NCBI GenBank assembly: GCA_003646935.1
Contig: QMLW01000199.1
Coordinates: 1-5,000, forward strand
Direction of reading: 5' to 3'
Source: Deltaproteobacteria bacterium
GTDB taxonomy: Bacteria > Desulfobacterota > DSM-4660 > Desulfatiglandales > B25-G16
DNA length: 5,000 nucleotides
Position numbers and translations under genes: made by a program. Shown one piece after another: positions 1 through 5,000 of the stretch. Below the pieces are notes generated by a model. The model saw only the letters and a program-made list of their open reading frames with translations. It was not told the origin of the DNA and made no database searches. Numbering within the stretch: the stretch's first letter is position 1; the number at the start of each line of letters is the position of its first letter.

Positions 1-1469
1 CCCTTCACCTCATTGATAATACGGTTTGAGATCCTGGCCAGCAGGGGATGGGATATCCTGGCCCAGTCAGCGGTCATCGCATCGAGGCTGGTCACGGCCC
101 TGATGACCACGATATGTTCGTAGGTCCTCTTATCCCCCATAATGCCCACGGTTTTGAGTGGCAGCAGGATTGCAAAGGATTGCCACAATTTCCCGTAATA
201 CCCCCCTTTTTTTATCTCCTCGACCAGGATATGATCCGCATCCCGCACAATGGAGAGTCGTTTTGGGGTTACCTCGCCAACAATCCTTACTGCAAGCCCA
301 GGCCCGGGGAAGGGATGGCGCATTATGAGATCGCCCGGGAGCCCAAGCTCTTTGCCCAGCAGCCTCACCTCGTCCTTGAACAGGTGTTTTAAGGGTTCGA
401 TGAGCTTTAGATTCATCTTCTTAGGGAGCCCACCCACGTTGTGGTGAGACTTGATGATCACCGAAGGGCCACCAAAGGCAGACCTGGACTCGATCAGGTC
501 CGGGTAGAGGGTTCCCTGTGCCAAAAACTCGACGCCCCCTATTCTTTGAGCCTCCTGCTCAAATACCTTGATAAAGGTTTTGCCTATCAGCTTTCTCTTT
601 TTCTCGGGATCCACTACTCCTTGTAGGGGCTCGAGAAACCTCTTTCTGGCGTTAACAAGCCTCAGGTTTACCTTTAGGTGATCCTTGAATAAACCCGTGA
701 CCCGTTCCCTTTCCCCCTTCCTCAGGAGGCCGTTGTCGACGAAGATGCAGGTGAGCTGCCTGCCAATGGCCCTATTGAGCAGCGCGGCTGTGACCGAGGA
801 ATCCACTCCTCCGCTGAGCCCAAGGATTACCCTCGTTCCCCCTACCTCCTCCCTGATCTCATCCACTATTCGTCCGATAAAGGATTTCATGGTCCAGGTC
901 TCCTCGCAGCGGCATATCCGAAACAGGAAGTTGCGCAGCATCTTCTTGCCCTCAGGCGTGTGGGCTACCTCGGGATGGAATTGCAGCCCATAGAGACCTT
1001 TTTTATGATTTTCAGCTGCAGCGATTCGGGTGTTTTCCGTAGAGGCAGTTACTGCGAATCCCTCTGGCAGCCTTGAGGTAACATCTCCATGGCTCATCCA
1101 ACAGGAGGTTTCAGGGGAAACCCCGGAGAAGATTCCCGAGGTCTCGAGGATGTTCAAGGTGGCAAGGCCATATTCCCGCTTGGTCGTGGGCTCCACCTCT
1201 CCGCCCAGGCTGTGCATCATATAGTGCATGCCGTAACAGATGCCCAGGATAGGGATCTTGAGGCTGAAGATATGAGGATCGAGTTTCGTGCTGCCCTTCC
1301 AGTAGATGCTCGCCGGACCTCCCGATAGGATTATGCCCTGGGGGGCTAGTGATCGGATCCGGGAAAGATCGATGTGCGGGGGCTCTATCTGACAGTATAC
1401 ATGCTGCTCCCTCACCCTCCTGGCGATGAGCTGGTTGTACTGGGAACCGAAATCGATAATCAAGATCAT
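1..1469 (-). CDS. guaA: GMP synthase (glutamine-hydrolysing), C-terminus cut off by the window edge
   Basis: GMP synthase makes GMP from XMP in cytosolic purine synthesis, using ATP and glutamine and releasing AMP, PPi and glutamate. I translated the frame by hand: 489 codons are open from the ATG to the left edge, without a stop or frameshift. GuaA proteins are usually about 510-525 aa, so roughly 22 residues are missing. The class I glutamine amidotransferase domain (about 1-185) begins MILIIDFGSQY. It has the nucleophile Cys78 in GICYGM, the WMSHGD motif (124-129), and His165/Glu167 in FHPEV, completing the triad. The linker carries TWTMKSF (191-197). The ATP-pyrophosphatase domain has the P-loop SGGVDSS (219-225) and FVDNGLLRKGE (243-253). 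The synthase dimerisation domain shows RHPFPGPGLAVRI (384-396), VGIMGDKRTYE (441-451) and DAMTADW (463-469). The start is supported by AGAGGG 7 bases upstream. One oddity is His82, where the family usually has Gln (CYGMQ). AGG is the commonest Arg codon. The identification is very secure. Confidence 0.97.
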   Translation of the reverse strand, partial: MILIIDFGSQYNQLIARRVREQHVYCQIEPPHIDLSRIRSLAPQGIILSGGPASIYWKGSTKLDPHIFSLKIPILGICYGMHYMMHSLGGEVEPTTKREYGLATLNILETSGIFSGVSPETSCWMSHGDVTSRLPEGFAVTASTENTRIAAAENHKKGLYGLQFHPEVAHTPEGKKMLRNFLFRICRCEETWTMKSFIGRIVDEIREEVGGTRVILGLSGGVDSSVTAALLNRAIGRQLTCIFVDNGLLRKGERERVTGLFKDHLKVNLRLVNARKRFLEPLQGVVDPEKKRKLIGKTFIKVFEQEAQRIGGVEFLAQGTLYPDLIESRSAFGGPSVIIKSHHNVGGLPKKMNLKLIEPLKHLFKDEVRLLGKELGLPGDLIMRHPFPGPGLAVRIVGEVTPKRLSIVRDADHILVEEIKKGGYYGKLWQSFAILLPLKTVGIMGDKRTYEHIVVIRAVTSLDAMTADWARISHPLLARISNRIINEVK

Positions 1470-1476
1470 CTGTCCG

Positions 1477-1482
1477 CCCTCT
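1477..1482 (-). promoter_or_regulatory. Ribosome binding site of guaA
   Basis: The minus strand reads AGAGGG here, 7 bases before the ATG at 1469. The spacing is ideal, and the protein starting there begins exactly where GuaA proteins normally begin (MILIIDFGSQY). This fixes the start codon. Confidence 0.65.
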
Positions 1483-1511
1483 TTTCTGCGTTTGCGGATA
1501 AAAAATCATTC

Positions 1512-1539
1512 ATATTACACGGACCGATTTCTTTTGCAA
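1512..1539 (-). promoter_or_regulatory. Possible sigma70-type promoter of guaA
   Basis: On the minus strand TTGCAA (1539-1534) and TAATAT (1517-1512) are separated by 16 bases. Each matches its consensus box at four of six positions. Transcription would start near 1505, giving a leader of about 35 bases with the AGAGGG ribosome site near its end. The segment is locally AT-richer than the rest of the intergenic region. This is inference from motif matches only; guaA could also be reached by read-through from the dehydrogenase gene. Confidence 0.33.
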
Positions 1540-1702
1540 GATAATGTTGGAGGTCCGGGAACCCATGGGCCAGCGAGGACCCGGAAGCAGATTCTCATGC
1601 TTGTCTGGCGTTTTATCGTCTATCTTTCTGTGGGAACGGGATGCAGGCAAGAAAGGGGTCTCCGGAGAGCTAGATGGAGGAAGGCGACGAAATAGAGCGA
1701 TG

Positions 1703-1739
1703 GCCCCACAGGGGCCCTGTATAGGACCTCCTGTGGGGT
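1703..1739 (-). repeat. Perfect 9-bp inverted repeat (hairpin) downstream of the dehydrogenase gene
   Basis: CCCCACAGG (1704-1712) is complementary to CCTGTGGGG (1730-1738), with 17 bases between them. As RNA, G-U pairs can extend the stem outward (1703 with 1739) and inward (1713 with 1729), followed by G1714-C1728. After a small internal loop, C1716, C1717 and U1718 can pair with A1723, G1724 and G1725 around a four-base apex. It lies about 60 bases past the dehydrogenase stop. The bases after it on the minus strand (CCATCGCTCTATTTCG) lack a clear U-tract, so it is not a canonical intrinsic terminator. It may be a weak terminator, an mRNA 3'-end stabiliser or a leader structure. The repeat itself is certain; its role is not. 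Confidence 0.7.
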
Positions 1740-1747
1740 ACCGAGGA

Positions 1748-1796
1748 AACGAGACCTTCAGTGGACTATACCTCCTATACCCCCGAGCCTCTCGTT
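1748..1796 (-). repeat. 7-bp inverted repeat just after the dehydrogenase stop codon
   Basis: AACGAGA (1748-1754) and TCTCGTT (1790-1796) are exact inverted copies separated by 35 bases. The right arm begins 2 bases after the TGA stop of the dehydrogenase gene. On the minus strand the structure is followed by TTCC only, so it makes a poor intrinsic terminator. The loop contains TCCTATAC (1773-1780), which is complementary to GTATAGGA (1719-1726) in the loop of the neighbouring hairpin, so the two could interact. The function is unknown and a 7-bp match could arise by chance. Confidence 0.35.
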
Positions 1797-1798
1797 AA

Positions 1799-4789
1799 TC
1801 AGGTTCCGATCTCACTGCTTGTCTTCCTCACGAATTGCTCCACCTTGTCCTCGAAGGGAACCTCGAGGCCACCATGGTAGATGCCTCTGGTTGCGATCTC
1901 CGTGGAGACCATGGCGATTCTGTATTTGAGGGGAAGCCTTTTTACCCGGTCTCGGAATTTCTTTTGCTCCCTGATAAAGGCGGGCAGATGGAGCAGCAGC
2001 ACCTTGGCGTAGGGCGGTTTCACGACCACCTCCGGATGCGCCAGCAGGTAGGAATAAACGCTGTCAGTCAGGTCGTTGATCTCGCGGCTAATCTCATCTG
2101 AAATGTCCGTGTACAGGGCCTTATGCTGGGATTGGCCGTGACGTCGAAAAATCAGGCCTGATTCATCGACTGCTCGTTTCTCCAGGATCTTCAGCACATC
2201 GCTCACATAGGCCTCTTTATGGCGGAGGAACTCTTTGTCCTTCATGATTAACCCTCCGATTATCTCGTAGGAGGAGCAGATCACGCCGCACTTATTCGCT
2301 GAGGCATCCTTCAAGATGATAATGCCCTTTTTCTGGATCTCCTCCCTCGCCTTTGGAGAGATAAAGGAGTTGGCGCCCTCAACGATAACCCTGGTTGTGG
2401 GATTACCTTGTGCATCGAAGAGATTCTGCCAATTACCCATATGAATGGTTTCAGGCCTACCCCCACACGGCATGAATACATCGCTGTAGTGGGAGAATAT
2501 GAGGTTCTCGAACTGGGCGTGGAACTCATCCGATGATACCCACTCCTCTCTCATGCCATCCGCATCTCGTGTTACCTTTTTGAAGAGATCGACCAGGCCT
2601 TCTTTTTTCTGTTCCCTTGCGTAGAGGATAAAGCCACCCTCATTGAGACGATCCGGTGAGAACTTATCGACATTTTCCTTGAGAATAAGACTATTGAGCT
2701 CCTCCTTGTCTATGCCCTTTGGATCGTATATAGCCCCGGAGCCAGCGGTAATTGAGGTGATCTGAACCTTTGGACAATGAGTGAGTAGTAACCTCATCTC
2801 ATTTCCAGCAACATCCCCGTTGGTGCCGCCGGTAATCTTCACGCTGAAGGGATCCGCGTGCGCATCGATTCCTAGCTCCCTGAGGGAGCGTTCAAGAAAT
2901 TTCCACACGCCGAGAGAGGTGACCCCGTATTCCTTGTGGTTGATACCGATCTTTTTGCTGGAGATGATGCCTGCCCCGAGGATGTATGCCCGTTCCTTTG
3001 ATCGCTCCGCCATCCATTCGATCATGGAGTCGTGCATGTTCTCATCGGGTCCCACCTCGATGGGCTCGTCTTCACCATAGTAATCCACCACCTTTGGATC
3101 CACAGGCTTCCCATCCCTGGTGACGAATAGGTCCAGAAAGGCGTTTATCACACCACGTTGGAGGTTATAGAGGCGATTAGTAACCTTATCCTGCCCCTTT
3201 AAATCAAAGGCCCTCATGACGATCGCTATCTTCGAACCTCCCTGGTAGATGTCCTTATTCTTCAGGTGCTGGGTATGGGCGAGGACCATGGCCTCTTTGA
3301 AGATGGTGCTCATGGACGACTCGAAGTCATCCTTGGTCCTGGCGATGATAGTTCTAAAGCCTCCCCTGGCGATGTCGGAAAAACCGAAGTGATAGCCCGA
3401 CCCGACACGGTGATAGAAGAAGGTGACCCGAAAGGGCGAGTCAAGGGGAAGGTTGTCCCTTATCTCCTTTGGCAGATGTTCCATGTACTTAGGGTCCAGT
3501 CGGAACGAGAGGGCCTTCTTGTGGGTTACGAAGAAGTTGGTCTTCAGGGTATAGCGCACGAAGAGCAGGGCAACGCTGAACATGATCCTTCTGGTTTCAT
3601 CCACCATCGCGTGACCGGTGTTGTACTCCTCGATCAGGGACTGCAATCTTTGGTATTCATCATCCAGCGCCCCCTGAGCCAGGCGTTTCTCGGGGTCGGG
3701 GTGGAATTTTTTTCCAAAGAGGTTCAATATCTCCCGAGTGAGCCGAAGGTGGCTAAAGAAGGCATCCTGGGTCTCTTCCACGCTGAACCTGTAGGGAGCG
3801 GCATGCGCCAGGTTGGTGTGAACAAAGGTGTCGATCGCGCTCAGGAGGCTTCCTTCGGGCCCTGTGAAAACATTGCCCACAACCATATCGCGATAGGTTC
3901 TGGATTGAATATTGATCACCCGTGTATTGTAGAGCTCTGCTTCTATCGAGGAAAAAAGCGGCATCTCTTTTTTGATAGGCTCCCCATCCCTGGTGGTGAT
4001 GTAGGCGGTGAGGATGGTGACCTTTTGGGTGCCGTCGTCTATCTCCAGGATATAATTTCTTCGGGTGGCGATATTTAACCGAAAGAATATTTCAATGACC
4101 TGTCCTATATACCCCCTGACCAGGGGATTTATAACGGAGAACGTAAGCCTTGATTCCGCTTGCCCCCTTTCATCTATGGTGGGCTCAATATCTAAAAATG
4201 CACCGCCCTGCCTGATCGCGGATTGATAGAGCCACATCGCTCTAGCTACCCGTATGGCAGGAGAGAGCATGACATAGTCGGGGTTGTTGTTGAGGAAGTA
4301 GGAGAAAACGGTGTCAAATTCCTTGAAATTGAATTGCGGGTAGTGTTCCTGAAGGTCTTTTCGAATGCGGCCCTTGCCTCGAAAAAATGAGATTGGCCCC
4401 TGGGGTTGCTTATCGGCGAGGAAGTGAAATTTTTGAATCTCTAGCTGGCACTCCTGACCGGGGAGGCTCGTGTTGGAATGAACCATCTCCTCATAGATTA
4501 TCGCTTTATCAGTGAGGGCATTTAAGGTACGAAAAAGGGTTCCGGGCTTGTTGAGCGTTGCTATAATCAATTTCTCGTCGGTATCCCTCAAGGTAAGCTG
4601 GTGGTTCTCGCCCAGCGTATGCAGGTTTATGCAGAGGTTTAAAAGGGCCTCTTTTTCAGGGCCAAAGGTGATGAAAAAATATGGATGCACGTGATTGATG
4701 AGCCAGTCCAGGTTCGCCATGGCAAGCTTCCTGGATTGGGCCAAGGTTTTCGGCAATTGATTGATAATCTTTTCAGGTTTCATAAACAT
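1799..4789 (-). CDS. NAD-specific glutamate dehydrogenase, large (about 115-kDa) class
   Basis: This cytosolic enzyme interconverts L-glutamate plus NAD+ with 2-oxoglutarate, ammonium and NADH. Large NAD-dependent forms usually work in glutamate breakdown. At 996 aa it matches the 115-kDa class (yeast Gdh2 type) rather than the roughly 180-kDa class of Streptomyces and Pseudomonas or the 450-aa small enzymes. The N-terminal half has two stretches with ACT-like strand-helix-strand-strand character: about 73-123, with KPGTLFRTLNAL, and about 213-264. The catalytic half starts near 400. It has FSDIARGGFRT (470-480); YQGGSK (515-520), whose Lys520 fits the active-site lysine; GPDENMHD (580-587), where Asp582 is the probable catalytic aspartate; YGVTSLGV (621-628); the dinucleotide-binding turn GGTNGDVAGNEM (654-665); MPCGGRPETI (773-782); VEGANSFI (803-810); and ASANKCGVICSSYE (829-842). 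AAGGAG 7 bases upstream supports the first ATG over Met3. The frame is intact. The family call is secure; cofactor preference and direction come from family knowledge. Confidence 0.96.
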   Translation of the reverse strand: MFMKPEKIINQLPKTLAQSRKLAMANLDWLINHVHPYFFITFGPEKEALLNLCINLHTLGENHQLTLRDTDEKLIIATLNKPGTLFRTLNALTDKAIIYEEMVHSNTSLPGQECQLEIQKFHFLADKQPQGPISFFRGKGRIRKDLQEHYPQFNFKEFDTVFSYFLNNNPDYVMLSPAIRVARAMWLYQSAIRQGGAFLDIEPTIDERGQAESRLTFSVINPLVRGYIGQVIEIFFRLNIATRRNYILEIDDGTQKVTILTAYITTRDGEPIKKEMPLFSSIEAELYNTRVINIQSRTYRDMVVGNVFTGPEGSLLSAIDTFVHTNLAHAAPYRFSVEETQDAFFSHLRLTREILNLFGKKFHPDPEKRLAQGALDDEYQRLQSLIEEYNTGHAMVDETRRIMFSVALLFVRYTLKTNFFVTHKKALSFRLDPKYMEHLPKEIRDNLPLDSPFRVTFFYHRVGSGYHFGFSDIARGGFRTIIARTKDDFESSMSTIFKEAMVLAHTQHLKNKDIYQGGSKIAIVMRAFDLKGQDKVTNRLYNLQRGVINAFLDLFVTRDGKPVDPKVVDYYGEDEPIEVGPDENMHDSMIEWMAERSKERAYILGAGIISSKKIGINHKEYGVTSLGVWKFLERSLRELGIDAHADPFSVKITGGTNGDVAGNEMRLLLTHCPKVQITSITAGSGAIYDPKGIDKEELNSLILKENVDKFSPDRLNEGGFILYAREQKKEGLVDLFKKVTRDADGMREEWVSSDEFHAQFENLIFSHYSDVFMPCGGRPETIHMGNWQNLFDAQGNPTTRVIVEGANSFISPKAREEIQKKGIIILKDASANKCGVICSSYEIIGGLIMKDKEFLRHKEAYVSDVLKILEKRAVDESGLIFRRHGQSQHKALYTDISDEISREINDLTDSVYSYLLAHPEVVVKPPYAKVLLLHLPAFIREQKKFRDRVKRLPLKYRIAMVSTEIATRGIYHGGLEVPFEDKVEQFVRKTSSEIGT

Positions 4790-4796
4790 AGGGCTT

Positions 4797-4802
4797 CTCC
4801 TT
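4797..4802 (-). promoter_or_regulatory. Ribosome binding site of the glutamate dehydrogenase gene
   Basis: The minus strand reads AAGGAG here, 7 bases before the ATG at 4789. The alternative in-frame ATG at 4783 (Met3) would be 13 bases away, which is too far, so the upstream ATG is the likelier start. Confidence 0.75.
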
Positions 4803-4841
4803 TCCCTGGGTTGTTGAAAAGTGGGCGTGGGTATTACGGTC

Positions 4842-4909
4842 TTTTACAATGTATGATAAAATATATATTTTATTTTGAGTCAAGCAATTAGTTTTATTTT
4901 TACAATTTA
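4842..4909. repeat. 12-bp direct repeat flanking the promoter: possible regulator sites
   Basis: TTTTACAATGTA (4842-4853) and TTTTACAATTTA (4898-4909) match at 11 of 12 positions, and their starts are 56 bases apart. The first copy covers the expected transcription start and touches the -10 box; the second lies about 15 bases upstream of the -35 box. That placement is what paired operators of a repressor or DNA-looping regulator would look like. In DNA this AT-rich, however, such a match can occur by chance. I cannot assign it to a known regulator. Confidence 0.3.
4853..4883 (-). promoter_or_regulatory. Probable sigma70-type promoter of the glutamate dehydrogenase gene
   Basis: On the minus strand TTGACT (4883-4878, five of six consensus bases) is followed after 19 bases by TATCAT (4858-4853, five of six). 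The spacer is slightly long but entirely A/T apart from its first base, and more AT-rich sequence lies upstream, which could act as an UP-like element. Transcription would begin near 4846, giving a leader of roughly 55 bases that contains the AAGGAG ribosome site. I saw no -24/-12 (sigma54) pattern. This rests on motif matches only. Confidence 0.5.
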
Positions 4910-5000
4910 CTGACGATTTATTTTTAAAATATTAATTTTAAGTAAATTATTTCTTATAAAAAATTCTCAAATTTCAACAATAAATTCCAAAATATGGATA

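Larger units (their letters stand above)
1470..1798. other. 329-base intergenic region between the dehydrogenase gene and guaA
   Basis: No convincing gene lies here. The plus strand is open from the ATG at 1544 to a TAA at 1796-1798. However, no Shine-Dalgarno sequence precedes that ATG, the predicted peptide resembles no family I know, and the frame runs through the inverted repeats, so I do not call it. The region contains a 9-bp perfect hairpin (1704-1738), a 7-bp inverted repeat right after the dehydrogenase stop codon (1748-1754 with 1790-1796), a 10-bp palindrome TCTCCGGAGA (1659-1668), a small TCCGGG/CCCGGA inverted repeat (1554-1559 with 1580-1585), and a possible guaA promoter. It is too long for a tightly coupled operon junction. 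Confidence 0.6.
4803..5000. other. Non-coding upstream region, extremely AT-rich from about 4841
   Basis: No gene is visible here; all frames are broken by frequent stops. Counting bases 4841-5000 gives 25 G or C in 160 (about 16%), against about half in the two genes. The part nearest the dehydrogenase start (4803-4840) is of ordinary composition and would be mRNA leader. The AT-rich part holds the probable promoter, the 12-bp direct repeat, and a 7-bp inverted repeat TTAAAAT/ATTTTAA (4924-4930 with 4935-4941). It also has several A- and T-runs of the kind associated with bent DNA. A gene ending or starting just beyond the right edge cannot be excluded. Confidence 0.6.

Noticed and set aside
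48..392. A 114-codon plus-strand open frame antisense to guaA
   Set aside because: It overlaps the conserved synthase domain of GuaA (DAMTADW, RHPFPGPGL) on the opposite strand and has no independent support.
1111..1509. A 132-codon open frame on the minus strand overlapping the 5' part of guaA
   Set aside because: It runs in a different frame through the GuaA amidotransferase domain, where the guaA frame carries all the family motifs. It is a shadow.
1703..1739. Intrinsic (Rho-independent) terminator of the dehydrogenase transcript
   Set aside because: The stem is strong, but no U-tract follows on either strand, so I list it as an inverted repeat rather than a terminator.
1544..1798. An 84-codon open frame on the plus strand filling most of the intergenic region
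   Set aside because: It has no Shine-Dalgarno sequence before its ATG, an odd Gly/Arg/Pro-rich composition and no recognised family, and it runs through strong inverted repeats. It is probably a chance open frame.
3266..4078. A 270-codon open frame on the plus strand inside the dehydrogenase gene
   Set aside because: It lies wholly antisense to a well-conserved coding sequence, encodes no recognisable motifs, and is explained by the codon bias of the real gene on the other strand.
4685..4891. A 68-codon plus-strand open frame across the start of the dehydrogenase gene
   Set aside because: It spans the dehydrogenase start codon, its ribosome site and its probable promoter, has no recognisable protein features, and is better explained as a chance open frame.
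4921..5000. Tail of another gene entering from the right edge
   Set aside because: All three minus-strand frames hit stops within about 45 bases of the edge, and none shows a recognisable C-terminus. A short tail cannot be excluded, but nothing supports it.

Overview
This is an ordinary bacterial chromosomal window with two core-metabolism genes, both on the minus strand. I see no mobile element, CRISPR array, tRNA or rRNA, phage gene or defence system, and no evidence of an undescribed multi-gene system. Read in the direction of transcription, from right to left, the order is: an AT-rich upstream region (about 5000-4803); a complete gene for a large NAD-type glutamate dehydrogenase (4789-1799, 996 aa); a 329-base intergenic stretch (1798-1470) with inverted repeats and a possible promoter; and guaA, GMP synthase (1469 to the left edge), whose last twenty-odd codons lie outside the window.

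The host is a bacterium of roughly 50% G+C. About half of the arginine codons I read in guaA are AGG, and ATA is also common. That usage, together with the roughly 115-kDa class of glutamate dehydrogenase, would fit an anaerobic Desulfobacterota/deltaproteobacterial or similar lineage. This placement is an inference and is weak. Both reading frames are intact, and each has a good Shine-Dalgarno sequence 7 bases before its ATG.

Both products act in nitrogen and glutamate metabolism. Glutamate dehydrogenase interconverts glutamate with 2-oxoglutarate plus ammonium, using NAD(H). GuaA uses glutamine amide nitrogen to convert XMP to GMP and releases glutamate. The long gap, its hairpins and a possible guaA promoter argue that the two are neighbours with at least partly separate transcription rather than a tightly coupled operon.

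The points most worth checking are: a 9-bp perfect hairpin after the dehydrogenase gene that lacks a U-tract and has a loop able to pair with an upstream segment; the 16% G+C region upstream of the dehydrogenase, with a sigma70-like promoter and a 12-bp direct repeat; and a His in place of the usual Gln in the CYGMQ motif of the GuaA amidotransferase domain.
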